This document shows positions 41,203-50,984 of a stretch of 64,000 bases of DNA, piece after piece. The position numbers and the translations under genes were made by a program. The stretch spans positions 2,604,001-2,668,000 of the forward strand of contig NZ_CP060783.1 in NCBI RefSeq assembly GCF_014489535.1, given 5' to 3'. The first letter of the stretch is position 1; every line of letters starts with the position of its first letter. The notes beneath the pieces are model-generated. The model searched no databases, was not told the origin of the DNA, and saw nothing but the letters and a program-made list of their open reading frames with translations. This DNA comes from Diaphorobacter aerolatus (lineage in GTDB: Bacteria; Pseudomonadota; Gammaproteobacteria; Burkholderiales; Burkholderiaceae_C).

Positions 41203-41495
41203 GGCCGGTATCCGGGCTTGCGAAACGTCTGCAATGCGCGCTGTGCGATGCACAGCGTGGATGCAGACTCAGTCCAGCGCCTTCCCACGTCGATTGGCAT
41301 TGCGACGCAGTGACTGCCGATCCTTTTTTGGAAGACCAGCGTGCGGACCTGAGATTTCGCCTACCGTTGCGGGGGCAGCGCAGGAATGGCGGTCTCCATG
41401 CTGGAGTGGCCGCGCACCTGCTTCTCGTTGAACCCCTGGTCTGCGGGTGGCCGCTGCTTGCAGCGTCGCAAACCGAAGGGCACCTTCGAATCTGG
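41203..41495 (-). ncRNA. Cobalamin (B12) riboswitch
   Basis: Read on the minus strand: 5' GGTGCCC (about 41484-41478), the highly conserved core GCTGCCCCCGCAACGGTAGG (41379-41360) and the 3' B12 box GCCCGGATACCGGCC near 41217-41203. These occur in the right order in front of cobW. The element is longer than usual (about 290 nt), with an extended insert between core and B12 box. It should lower expression of the cob operon when adenosylcobalamin is plentiful. Confidence 0.9.
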
Positions 41496-41581
41496 CGGCT
41501 CGACCGAGAGGCCGAACCGCCGCTGGGAATTATCGTTCATCCCCTGCGTGAAATGCGGAAAAGCGCGTCGGCGCCGCCCGG

Positions 41582-42931
41582 TTATTTCAGGCCGAGTTCC
41601 TTGTCATACGCGGCGCGTGCCTGCACGCCGGTGTTGGCGAAGTCGGTGAACACGCCGTCGATGCCAAGGCGGAAATAGGTCAGGAACTCGGCGAGCGGAT
41701 CACCCTTGTAGATGCCCGCGAGGCGGCCCGGCTCGTTGCGGAACGTGAAGCTGTGCACCACGAGATCCGCCTTGTGCGCCCGCGCGATCAGCCCCGTGTC
41801 CTTGAGCGTGTTCACGTCCTTGAGACCTGCGCCTTCCTTGTACGGCACGACGGAATGCGCCAGCACTTCGGGCTTCCACGGGCCGATGCCGTCGGCATAG
41901 GTCTTGATTTCCGCGAGTCCGGCGGGCGTGAGCATTTCGGCGAAGGTGCGCGCATCGCCTGCCAGCGTCCAGCTGTAGGGACGGCCGCTGATGAAGGTCC
42001 ACTCGTCGTTGGTGATGAAGATCATCGAGCCGTCCCTGTAATCGATGTCGTTGCCATCAATCAGCTGGACGCCCTTGGCCTTCATGCCGGCCTTGCGCAG
42101 GTATTTGAGACTGGCCGGATCGAAGCTCTGGATGTAGATCGGCGAGCCCTTGGTGTTGAGCTTGTTCTTTTCGAGCAGCGCGAGCGTCGCGTCCTCGAGC
42201 GGCGAGCTGCCCGGCTTGCCGCAGCCGTTGGCGATGGCCTGCTGGTTGTTCCAGTACGGATTCTTGGTTTCCGCGTAGACGGCGATGGTGCGCTTTTGCT
42301 CCTTGCCCTTGGCAACGGCGATGTCGATCACGTCCTGCGCGCTGATGATGGGCAGCTTGCCGTTGTATTCGGTCGGGCGCTCGCTGCGGTTGTCCAGCGT
42401 GGTTCCGGCGATCCAGTCGCGCAGCTCCTGCATCGTGAAGTCGCTGATCGACCAGTCGTTGGTGTGGTCCTCGCCATCCACCACGAGTGCCTTGAGCGGA
42501 TCGGCCTGATCCGACAGGTATTTGGCCGGGCCGTTCTCGGGCTTGGCCGGGTATTTCACATCGACCAGTACGCCGGGCGTCGTGCGCTTGCGCTGGGCCA
42601 CCTGGGCGTTGGTCTTGGCGACCTCCTGCACATTGGTGTTGTCACCAAGCCATGCATTGTGGCGCGCCACCAATTGGCAGTCGCGCGTGAGGTGCATGTC
42701 CATCTCGATCATGTCCGCGCCCGCGTCGACCGCCTTTTCGTAGGCCATGCGCGTCTGCTCGGGGAAGTAGCCGGAGAGTCCACGGTGCGCGATGATCTGC
42801 GGCGGCGAACCGTCGAGCGTCTTGTAGGGCGAGTCGTCGTCGTCGCTGCCGCCGCAGGCGGAGATCATCAGCGTGGCGCACGCAACGGCTGTCAGGGAGA
42901 GCAGACGGCTGGATCGATGGAACTTGAACAT
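41582..42931 (-). CDS. Glycerophosphodiester phosphodiesterase lipoprotein
   Basis: A 449-residue GDPD-family enzyme that hydrolyses glycerophosphodiesters to sn-glycerol 3-phosphate and an alcohol. The N-terminus is a lipoprotein signal with lipobox ISAC followed by GGSDDDD, so it is membrane-anchored in the periplasm. Catalytic motifs are IIAHRGLSGYFPEQT, EMDMHLTRDCQL and VARHNAWL; the common HD pair is HN here. Late motifs YIQSFDPASL and GIDGVFTDF are present. The ATG at 42931 is chosen because the lipoprotein signal begins there. Confidence 0.9.
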   Translation of the reverse strand: MFKFHRSSRLLSLTAVACATLMISACGGSDDDDSPYKTLDGSPPQIIAHRGLSGYFPEQTRMAYEKAVDAGADMIEMDMHLTRDCQLVARHNAWLGDNTNVQEVAKTNAQVAQRKRTTPGVLVDVKYPAKPENGPAKYLSDQADPLKALVVDGEDHTNDWSISDFTMQELRDWIAGTTLDNRSERPTEYNGKLPIISAQDVIDIAVAKGKEQKRTIAVYAETKNPYWNNQQAIANGCGKPGSSPLEDATLALLEKNKLNTKGSPIYIQSFDPASLKYLRKAGMKAKGVQLIDGNDIDYRDGSMIFITNDEWTFISGRPYSWTLAGDARTFAEMLTPAGLAEIKTYADGIGPWKPEVLAHSVVPYKEGAGLKDVNTLKDTGLIARAHKADLVVHSFTFRNEPGRLAGIYKGDPLAEFLTYFRLGIDGVFTDFANTGVQARAAYDKELGLK

Positions 42932-43100
42932 AGCGTGTTCTGTATGAAAGTTGAAATAGTTCTGCAACGACCGGTTCTCGCGAGACAGTCGGCCTGCCAT
43001 GTTCGGGTCGCCACATGAAGATTTCGTGACGGCTTTGCGAAGGCGCGGCAGGCAAATGACAACCGGTTCTCACGATTGTCGTCGAACACCGCGCGGACCT

Positions 43101-43657
43101 TCAACGCATCAGCGGCGCAACCGCTCCATCGAGTTCATCGCGCAGACGCGTGCCCTGCTCGATCTTGGCGACCACCTTGCCCTCGCGGTTGAGCACGATG
43201 GCGGTGGGCACGACCTGGATCCTTCCGAAGGTGCCGAAGTCGAACTGGCGCATCTTTTCCCGGCCCGCCGCAGGCGCTGCCCGCATGGCGATCGGCAGGC
43301 CGAGCTCGCGGGACTCGTTGATCTTCTTGCCGCGAAACTTGAACGGGTCGTCGAGATCGACGAACAGCACCTGCAGACCCCTGGCCTGGTACTTGTTGAA
43401 CGCGTCGATGACCGCCGGTCGCCCGTTGGCGACGCAGGGCGCGCACCAGTCCGCGCCAAAGTAGATCACCAGTGGCTTGCCCGCGTACTGGTTCAGATCG
43501 ACGGGCTGGCCGTTGACCAGCTCGACCTGCTCCATGGCCCGGGCCTGTCCCCCAGTTCGGACTGCCACGCGTGTGCGGCGCTGGACAGGATCCAGCAGAT
43601 GACGAACACCATCAGGCCCACATAAACAGGGGCCTGACTCCGGCTTTGTCTTCGCAT
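43101..43657 (-). CDS. Periplasmic thioredoxin-like protein (one frameshift)
   Basis: A TlpA/ResA-type thioredoxin of 185 residues after repair. The first ~30 residues form a signal peptide or anchor (YVGLMVFVICWILSSAAHA), seen only when the frame is repaired by one G in the GGGG run near 43551. The active site is WCAPC in VIYFGADWCAPCVANGRP. Cis-Pro is in VVPTAIVLN. GAGGAGGCG precedes the ATG at 43657. It probably reduces disulfides in the periplasm; its partner is not indicated by the neighbours. Confidence 0.82.
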
Positions 43658-43802
43658 GACTCGCCTCCTCTCGGGATGGGAAACGAGTGTAGGCCCGCGA
43701 TCATCGAGTCGGCAACCTCTGGAGCCAGGCGTTGCGTTGCTAACGAAAGTTACTACCCTGTTCGGGGTATGTCGGGACGTACAGCGTTGCGGTGCTCAGG
43801 CC

Positions 43803-45010
43803 TCAGAGGCCCAGCTTTTTGGCGACGTAGTCCGCGTCCTTGTCCCCACGGCCCGAGAGGTTCACGAGGATGTTCACGTCCTTCGAAAGCCCGGGGCGAT
43901 GCGCATCGCCCACGCGACCGCGTGCGAACTCTCGAGCGCCGGAATGATGCCTTCCACGCGCGACAGCGTCATGAAGGCGTCCAGCGTTTCCTGGTCGTCC
44001 ACGCTCTCGTAGGACACGCGGCCAATGTCCTTCAGATAGCTGTGCTGCGGCCCGACTCCCGGGTAGTCGAGGCCCGATGCAATCGAGTGCACGGCGGCCG
44101 GCGTGCCATCGGCGTTCTCCAGCACGTAGCACTTCATGCCATGGATCTCGCCAGGCTTGCCGACCGACAGCGTGGCCGCGTGCTTGCCCGGCTTGTCCAC
44201 GCCCTCGCCTGCGGGTTCGACGCCGACGAGCCTGACGCCTTCATCGTTCAGGAACGCGGTGAAGATGCCCATCGCATTGGAGCCGCCACCGACGCAGGCG
44301 CTCACATACTCGGGCAGCCTGTCGTGCTTCTTCTGAAATTGCTCGCGCGCCTCGCGGCCGACGATGGCCTGGAAATCGCGCACCATCTTCGGAAACGGAT
44401 GCGGACCGACCACCGAGCCGATGGCGTAGAGCGTGTTGACCGGGTCCTTCAGATACTCCTCGAACGCGCTGTCCACCGCATCCTTCAACGTCGCCTGGCC
44501 GCGCGTGACGGCCACCAGATTGCAGCCCAGGATGCGCATCTTGGTGACGTTCGGATGCTCCTTCTCGATGTCGACCTGGCCCATGTGGATCTCGCACGGA
44601 ATGCCCACCAGCGCGCATGCCGTCGCCAGTGCCACGCCGTGCTGGCCCGCGCCGGTCTCGGCGATCACCTTGGTCTTGCCCATGAACCTCGCGAGCAGCG
44701 CTTCGCCAAGGCAGTGGTTGATCTTGTGCGCGCCCGTGTGATTCAGGTCTTCGCGCTTGAGGTGAATCTGCGCGCCGCCGAGCTGTTCCGACAGCCGCCG
44801 CGCGTGAAAGATCGGGCTCGGGCGACCGACGTAGTCGGCAAACAGTTGCGCGAGTTCGTCCTGAAAATCCTTACGCTGCACGATCTCGTCATACGCCTTG
44901 CCGATGTCGTCCATCGCCTGCTTGAGATGCGGTGGCACCAACTGCCCGCCATAAGCGCCAAAGAAGCCATTGGCATCGGGCATCGCTGCGGCGTCGAGCT
45001 TGTTCGTCAT
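43803..45010 (-). CDS. trpB: Tryptophan synthase beta chain, stand-alone (one frameshift)
   Basis: A PLP enzyme that condenses indole and serine to tryptophan. The PLP lysine is in [19 protein letters not shown] and the phosphate loop is [11 protein letters not shown]. Repair of one G near 43890 gives the C-terminus [22 protein letters not shown] and 402 residues. The N-terminus [19 protein letters not shown] differs from the common EFGGRYVPETL. No trpA or trpF adjoins, so it may be a second TrpB for indole salvage. Divergent from the acyl-CoA dehydrogenase gene. Confidence 0.9.
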
Positions 45011-45050
45011 GAAGGTCTTCTCCCGGAATATCTGTGGTGAATGGTGGCTT

Positions 45051-45078
45051 TTGACAACCCGCATTCATACCATATTCG
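45051..45078 (+). promoter_or_regulatory. Candidate sigma-70 promoter for the acyl-CoA dehydrogenase gene
   Basis: TTGACA (45051-45056), 16-bp spacer, TATTCG (45073-45078) in the divergent region between trpB and the dehydrogenase gene. The -35 is perfect, the -10 weak. Confidence 0.35.
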
Positions 45079-45190
45079 TGGCTCATGCCAGGGGTTGCTC
45101 ACCGAGGCGATACCCTACCGCGCGAAATCCAGCATGGCGGCGCGCGCGGCTTGTGCCTACACTCGGCGAACGTTGTGCAACGGAGGCGCT

Positions 45191-46874
45191 ATGCCAGCAT
45201 CCACCACGCATCCACGGGACCTGCCCGGCAACCAGTTTCGCGACTGGACCGGCCATCACCTTCTGGCCACCGATCCGGCGCTACAGGAAGCGATCACACG
45301 TGCGCAGGCGGGTTGGGCCATGCCGTGGCTCGATATCTACGCGCAGCAACTGGGCAATGCGCAGAGTTTCGAGCTGGCGGAACTTGCCAACCGGCATGCG
45401 CCGCAATTGCACGGCTTCGACACGCGCGGCGAGCGCATCGACAGCGTGGAGTTTCATCCCGCGTGGCATGCGCTGCTCGGCATGTATCGCGAACGCGGGC
45501 TGGTGTCGCTGCCGTTTGAAGATCTCCGGCAACAAGGCCGATGGAGCGCATGGGCCGCTGGCTTTTATCTGCACGGTCAGGTCGAGCAGGGCACGCTGTG
45601 CCCGCAACCATGACCCAGGCGAGCATTCCACTGTTGCAACGCGAGCCCGCCTTGTGGGAAGCGCTTGGCGACAAGCTGATGAGCCGTTCATACGACGCGC
45701 GCGATGCGCCCATCCATGAAAAGACAAGTCTGTGGATCGGCATGGGAATGACCGAAAAGCAAGGCGGATCGGACGTGCGCAGCAATACCACGCTGGCGAC
45801 GGCGGTCGGCGCGGGCGGACGCGGCGCGGCGTACCGGATCAACGGGCACAAGTGGTTTTATTCCGCGCCGATGAGCGATGCGCATCTGGTCGTTGCGCGG
45901 CTCGGCACCGCCGATGGTCCGCTCGGTTGCTTCTTCGTGCCGCGCTGGAGAGACGACGGCACGCGCAATGGCGTCGTGGTGCAGCGCCTCAAGGACAAGG
46001 TCGGCAATCGCAGCAATTCGAGCAGCGAGGTGGAATTCGTCGACGCCATCGGCACGCTGATTGGCGAAGAGGGACGCGGGATTCCCACGATCATCGAGAT
46101 GGCCACCTACACGCGCCTGAACTGCGTGATCGGCAGCGCCGCCATCGTGCGCTCAGCGCTCGTTCAGGCGATTGCCTACACACGCAGGCGCGCGGCCTTC
46201 GGCAAGCAGCTTGTGCAACAGCCGCTGATGCGTGCGGTGCTAGCCGATCTGGCTCTGGAGAGCGAGGCGGCGCTCGTGCTTGCGATGCATCTCGCGCAGG
46301 CCTATGAAGACGACGCAACGCACGCGAATCCGCTGGCGCGTGCATGGAAGCGCGTGATGACGCCCGCCGCCAAATTCTGGGTCTGCAAGCGCGGCGTGGA
46401 AATCACGGGCGAGGCGATGGAAATCCTTGGCGGCAATGGCTACGTGAACGACAGCATCGTCGCGCGCCTGTTCCGCGAGGCGCCGGTGAATTCGATCTGG
46501 GAAGGTTCGGGCAACGTGATGTGCCTCGACGTGTTGCGTGCGCTCGCGCGCGAGCGCGATGCGCTGGAGCTGCTACATGCCGACTTCAGCAACGCCGCGC
46601 TCGACGAGCCGCGCATCGCCAAGGCCCTGCACGAATTGCAGGCGCTGTTTTCCGCGCCGCCCGATCAGCTTGAGGCAATGGCCCGCCTGCTGGTGCAGCG
46701 GCTGGTGCTGGTTGCAAAGGCCTGCCTGCTCAAGCGCCACGCGCCCGAATTCGTAGCCGACGCCTTCATCGCCACGCGGCTCGCGAGTCCCATGGGCTGG
46801 GCGGAGTCGTCGGTGCCGTGGACATCCGCGGCATGGACGTGGATGCACTGCTGGAACGCGCGCTGCCCGCGTGA
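45191..46874 (+). CDS. AidB-like acyl-CoA dehydrogenase (two frameshifts)
   Basis: A 561-residue acyl-CoA dehydrogenase of the AidB/isovaleryl-CoA-like group: N-terminal extension, GMGMTEKQGGSDVRSNTT, YRINGHKWFYSAPMSDAHLV, RLNCVIGSAAIVRSAL and GNGYVNDSIVARLFREAPVNSIWEGSGNVMCLDVLRAL. The IWEGSGNVMCLDVLR block is the AidB signature. Frameshifts near 45603 (CCC) and 46800 (GGG) each need one base; the second restores VVGAVDIRGMDVDALLERALPA and the stop at 46872. GGAG precedes the ATG. AidB homologues are linked to alkylation response; metabolic use is also possible. Confidence 0.85.
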
Positions 46875-46954
46875 TGCGCAGTCACGCAAGCCATGGTTGG
46901 CGGCAGTGTCTGTCATGGCAGCGTCCTCGGACTGCGCCACAATCTTGCTCCATC

Positions 46955-48154
46955 ATGCTTCAGTTCCAAGACATCCAGGCAGCCGCGGCCCGCCTTCAAG
47001 GGCAGGTGCTCGACACGCCCTGCGTCGAATCGAGAACACTCTCGCAGATCGTCGGCGCGCAGGTGTTTCTCAAGTTCGAGAACCTGCAATTCACCGCCTC
47101 GTTCAAGGAGCGCGGCGCCTGCAACAAGCTCAGCCAGCTCTCCGCCGAGGAGCGCGCGCGTGGCGTGGTGGCCATGAGCGCGGGCAACCACGCGCAGGGT
47201 GTGGCCTATCACGCGCAGCGCATGGGCATGAAGGCGGTCATCGTGATGCCGCGCTTCACCCCCGGCGTGAAGGTGGAGCGCACGCGCGGCTTTGGTGCCG
47301 AGGTGGTGCTGTTCGGTGACGCACTCGAGGAAGCCCGCGCCCACGCCTACCAGTTGGCCGAAGAGCGCGGCCTGACGTTCGTGCATCCCTACGATGATGA
47401 ACAGATCGCCGCCGGTCAGGGCACGATTGCCCTTGAGATGCTGGCCGAGCAGCCCGATCTCGACACGCTGGTCATCGCCATCGGCGGTGGCGGCCTGCTC
47501 GCGGGCATTGCCACGGCGGCCAGGGCGCTCAAGCCGTCCATCGAGATCATCGGCGTGCAGACCGCGCGTTTTCCCGCGATGGTCAATGCCATCAAGGGCA
47601 CGCACCACGAGCAGGGCAGCTCGACCATCGCCGAGGGCATCGCCGTCGGCCAGCCCGGGCAGATCACGCAGGAAATCATCGCGCGTCTCGTGGACGACCT
47701 CGTGCTGGTGCAGGAAGGCGACATCGAGCAGGCCGTGCTGATGCTGCTCGAAATCGAGAAGACACTGGTCGAAGGCGCGGGTGCGGCGGGTCTGGCGGCG
47801 CTGCTGCGCTATCCCGAGCGTTTCCGGGACAAGAAGGTGGGACTGGTGCTGAGCGGCGGCAACATCGACCCGCTGCTGCTCGCCGCCATCATCGAGCGCG
47901 GCATGGTGCGCTCGGGGCGGCTCGCGCGCATCAAGGTCAGCGCCCGCGACGTGCCCGGCGTGCTCGCGCGCATCACGGCAACGGTCGCGGCGGCCGGCGC
48001 AAACATCGATGAAGTGCACCACCAGCGCGCATTCACGCTGCTGGCCGCGCAGAACGTGGAGATCGAACTCGTGCTGCAAACGCGTGGCAGGGACCACGTG
48101 CAGCAGGTGCTCGAGCAACTGCGCGCGTCGGGCATGGAGGCAGACCTGATGTGA
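46955..48154 (+). CDS. Threonine ammonia-lyase with ACT domain
   Basis: A PLP enzyme of 399 residues deaminating threonine (or serine) to 2-oxobutyrate. The PLP lysine is in FTASFKERGACNKL, the phosphate loop is IGGGGLLAGIA. Residues ~330-399 form a single ACT-like domain (VSARDVPGVLARITATVAAAGANIDE), the layout of TdcB-type/short regulatory enzymes rather than long IlvA with two ACT-like repeats. It is followed by a small membrane protein gene. Confidence 0.9.
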   Translation: MLQFQDIQAAAARLQGQVLDTPCVESRTLSQIVGAQVFLKFENLQFTASFKERGACNKLSQLSAEERARGVVAMSAGNHAQGVAYHAQRMGMKAVIVMPRFTPGVKVERTRGFGAEVVLFGDALEEARAHAYQLAEERGLTFVHPYDDEQIAAGQGTIALEMLAEQPDLDTLVIAIGGGGLLAGIATAARALKPSIEIIGVQTARFPAMVNAIKGTHHEQGSSTIAEGIAVGQPGQITQEIIARLVDDLVLVQEGDIEQAVLMLLEIEKTLVEGAGAAGLAALLRYPERFRDKKVGLVLSGGNIDPLLLAAIIERGMVRSGRLARIKVSARDVPGVLARITATVAAAGANIDEVHHQRAFTLLAAQNVEIELVLQTRGRDHVQQVLEQLRASGMEADLM

Positions 48155-48290
48155 ACCGTCGGGATGCTCAGGGGCAAAACCGGCCCCTGTGCCCGTGTTC
48201 GCGTAAACTTGCGGCATATCAAGGCGCAGGGGTCGCATCGATCCGCTGCGCACCACCGTCATATCGCCGAACTGAACGAGGAGACACCGC

Positions 48291-48455
48291 ATGGCCCACG
48301 ATCATCACGACATTGCCCCCAATCAAGCCGACGTCGAGGCCGCGCACGCCCGCGATGTCACGGAAACCGTGGTGCCGCTCATCCCCGTCGTTCTGCCCGT
48401 CGTGGGCGCGGTGATGATGTTCCTGCTGGCATTCATCGCGGTGAGCATGGCCTGA
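48291..48455 (+). CDS. Small membrane protein, 54 residues, unknown function
   Basis: A short gene with GAGGAG eight bases before the ATG. The protein starts MAHDHHDIAPNQADVEA (His/Asp-rich) and ends in one hydrophobic helix (VVPLIPVVLPVVGAVMMFLLAFIAVSMA). A strong terminator follows within 30 bp, which supports a real transcription unit. The His-rich N-terminus could bind a metal. No family is recognised. Confidence 0.65.
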   Translation: MAHDHHDIAPNQADVEAAHARDVTETVVPLIPVVLPVVGAVMMFLLAFIAVSMA

Positions 48456-48481
48456 TTCCCGGTTTCGGCTCTCGCTACAAG

Positions 48482-48504
48482 GCCCTGCGACGCAGGGCTT
48501 TTTT
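48482..48504 (+). terminator. Rho-independent terminator after the small membrane protein gene
   Basis: GCCCTGC-GAC-GCAGGGC stem-loop followed by six T. Confidence 0.85.
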
Positions 48505-48858
48505 GTTCCTCGTCAATGCTTGAGATGCTTTGAATCGCATAACCCTATGCGTCGTTTGCATAGTTTTCGGTCGTTTTGACGAGACAAACGCAAGTCCGAT
48601 TCATAAAATTGACACCCCAATCGGCTTGGCGCGAACGAATAAAAAAGTGCGGGATAGATGAGGTGACTCACGGTTTCCCCGGATCGCGAGTGTCAGCCGA
48701 AGGAGCGAGAAGCCGTTTTTTCAAAGGCAGTGCTCAGCAGACAGACGACGGAATTGTGGAACACGCGCCTTGCCCCGACGCTCCTACCCCCGGTCTTTCT
48801 CGCTCGCGTTGCCGCTTCCTTTGAAAAAACTGTTTTTTCAACATTAGGAAGCTCCGAG
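48505..48858. other. pckG upstream region
   Basis: About 350 bases without a convincing gene. The open frame at 48576-48824 lacks a ribosome binding site and family similarity. The region contains two copies of a GTTTTTTCAA sequence (48715-48724 and within the palindrome at 48821-48841), so it probably holds the pckG promoter and control sites. Confidence 0.5.
48821..48841. promoter_or_regulatory. Perfect palindrome upstream of pckG, candidate operator
   Basis: TTGAAAAAAC-T-GTTTTTTCAA, 10-bp perfect arms, ending 17 bp before the pckG ATG. The half-site GTTTTTTCAA recurs at 48715-48724. A repressor site between promoter and ribosome binding site is likely; the binding protein is unknown. Confidence 0.5.
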
Positions 48859-50730
48859 ATGAACGCACCCACGATGCACGGCCTGAATATTCAGGCACCC
48901 GCATATGTCAAGAATGCCCGGCTGATCGCCTGGGTTGCCGACATGGCGGCCCTTTGCAAGCCCGCCAGGATTCACTGGTGCGACGGTTCGCAACAAGAGT
49001 ACGACGCGCTCTGCCAGCAACTGGTCGACGCGGGCACGTTCAAGAAGCTCAATCCCGCCAAGCGCCCCGGCAGTTTTCTCGCCTGGTCCGATCCGTCGGA
49101 CGTGGCCCGTGTGGAAGACCGCACCTATATCTGCTCGGCCAGGAAGGAAGACGCGGGCCCGACCAACAACTGGATGGAACCCGCAGAAATGCGCGCCACG
49201 CTGAACCCGCTGTTCGACGGCTGCATGGAAGGCCGCACGATGTACGTCGTGCCGTTCTCGATGGGCCCGCTCGGCTCGCCGATTGCGCACGTCGGCGTGG
49301 AGCTGTCCGACAGCGCCTATGTGGCCGTGAACATGAAGATCATGACGCGCATGGGCAAGGCCGTGTACGACGTGATCGGCACCGAAGGCGAGTTCGTGCC
49401 CTGCGTGCACACCATCGGTGCGCCGCTCAAAGCGGGCGAGAAGGACACGACGTCCTGGCCCTGCAACAAGACCAAGTACATCGTCCACTATCCCGAAACC
49501 CGCGAAATCTGGTCCTACGGTTCGGGCTACGGCGGCAACGCGCTGCTGGGCAAGAAGTGCCTGGCGCTGCGCATCGCGTCCACCATGGGCCGCGAGCAGG
49601 GCTGGCTGGCCGAGCACATGCTGATCCTCGGCGTGACCAATCCCGAGGGCAAGAAGTCGCATGTTGCGGCAGCGTTCCCTAGCGCCTGCGGCAAGACCAA
49701 TTTCTCGATGCTGGTTCCTCCGGCCGCATTCGACGGCTGGAAGGTCACCACCATCGGCGACGACATCGCCTGGATCAAGCCCCAGGCCGACGGCAGCCTG
49801 CGCGCCATCAACCCCGAAGCCGGTTACTTCGGCGTGGCTCCGGGCACGAACTACCACACCAACCCGAACTGCATGGCCAGCCTCGACAAGGATGTGATCT
49901 TCACGAACGTCGCGCTGACCGATGACGGCGACGTCTGGTGGGAAGGCATGGAAAAGGACCACGACGGCAAGCTGCCCGATCACCTGATCGACTGGCAGGG
50001 CAAGGACTGGACACCCCAGATCGCCAAGGAAACCGGTGCCAAGGCAGCGCACCCGAACGCCCGCTTCACCGTGGCCGCGACCAACAACCCCGCGCTCGAC
50101 GAGGCCTGGGACGATCCCAAGGGCGTGAAAATCGACGCGATCATCTTCGGTGGCCGCCGCTCCACCACCGTGCCGCTCGTGACCGAGGCGCGCAACTGGA
50201 ACGAAGGCGTCTACATGGCCGCCACCATGGGCTCCGAGACCACCGCCGCCGCGTTCGGCGCGCAGGGCGTGGTGCGCCGCGATCCGTTCGCGATGCTGCC
50301 CTTCATCGGCTACAACATGGCCGAATACTTCCAGCACTGGCTGGACATGGGCACCAGGATCGAGAAGATCGGCCAGACCGCACTGCCGCGGATCTACACC
50401 ACGAACTGGTTCCGCAAGAACGCCGATGGCAAGTTCGTGTGGCCCGGTTATGGCGAGAACATGCGCGTTCTGAAGTGGATGCTGGACCGTCTCGACAACA
50501 GGGCCACGGGCCAGCAGACCGCATTTGGCGTGGCTCCCACGTATGCGGAAATCAACTGGTCCGGCGTGGAATTCACTCCCGAGCAGTTCGACAGCGTGAC
50601 CAGCATCGACAAGGCCGCATGGGCCGAGGAAATGAAGCTGCATGCCGAGCATTTCGAGAAACTGGCCCACAAGCTGCCCGCCGAAATGCTGGAAATCAAG
50701 GCCGAACTCGAAAAGCGTCTGGCCGCCTGA
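48859..50730 (+). CDS. pckG: Phosphoenolpyruvate carboxykinase (GTP)
   Basis: Converts oxaloacetate and GTP to phosphoenolpyruvate, first committed step of gluconeogenesis. The 623-residue protein has the GTP-type P-loop [23 protein letters not shown] (metal and substrate binding), [12 protein letters not shown] and [25 protein letters not shown]. Length is typical for the GTP form. Start at 48859 with AGGAAG upstream. Terminator at 50783-50812. Confidence 0.96.
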   Translation: MNAPTMHGLNIQAPAYVKNARLIAWVADMAALCKPARIHWCDGSQQEYDALCQQLVDAGTFKKLNPAKRPGSFLAWSDPSDVARVEDRTYICSARKEDAGPTNNWMEPAEMRATLNPLFDGCMEGRTMYVVPFSMGPLGSPIAHVGVELSDSAYVAVNMKIMTRMGKAVYDVIGTEGEFVPCVHTIGAPLKAGEKDTTSWPCNKTKYIVHYPETREIWSYGSGYGGNALLGKKCLALRIASTMGREQGWLAEHMLILGVTNPEGKKSHVAAAFPSACGKTNFSMLVPPAAFDGWKVTTIGDDIAWIKPQADGSLRAINPEAGYFGVAPGTNYHTNPNCMASLDKDVIFTNVALTDDGDVWWEGMEKDHDGKLPDHLIDWQGKDWTPQIAKETGAKAAHPNARFTVAATNNPALDEAWDDPKGVKIDAIIFGGRRSTTVPLVTEARNWNEGVYMAATMGSETTAAAFGAQGVVRRDPFAMLPFIGYNMAEYFQHWLDMGTRIEKIGQTALPRIYTTNWFRKNADGKFVWPGYGENMRVLKWMLDRLDNRATGQQTAFGVAPTYAEINWSGVEFTPEQFDSVTSIDKAAWAEEMKLHAEHFEKLAHKLPAEMLEIKAELEKRLAA

Positions 50731-50782
50731 CGTGCCCAATCCGGCCTGCGTGGCCGGGTTGGTGATGAATAGAACCCCAAAA

Positions 50783-50812
50783 GGAGTCCTGCATCGGCAG
50801 GGCTCCTTTTTT
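50783..50812 (+). terminator. Rho-independent terminator of pckG
   Basis: GGAGTCCTGC-ATCG-GCAGGGCTCC stem (one T-G mismatch) followed by TTTTTT. Confidence 0.88.
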
Positions 50813-50984
50813 CATTTGCGCTCAGTGAAGGCGTAAAGCATCCTTATGCGGAAGCGGCGTGGGAATGTGTCGCGCTCCTCGCCCGGACGCAAAGGGCGCG
50901 TCTACACAATTTCTACAAGCTCCGTTCACTGCCCGACAAGATTGCGCGCAGACACTTGGCAGGTTCAATCTGGAGCCTTTCTCT

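Noticed and set aside
43101..43568. Cytoplasmic start for the thioredoxin gene
   Set aside because: The in-frame start lacks a ribosome binding site; a clear signal peptide with GAGGAGG upstream appears one base out of frame and joins after a single G is restored.
48576..48824. Open frame of 82 codons upstream of pckG
   Set aside because: No ribosome binding site, odd composition and it covers the likely pckG control region.
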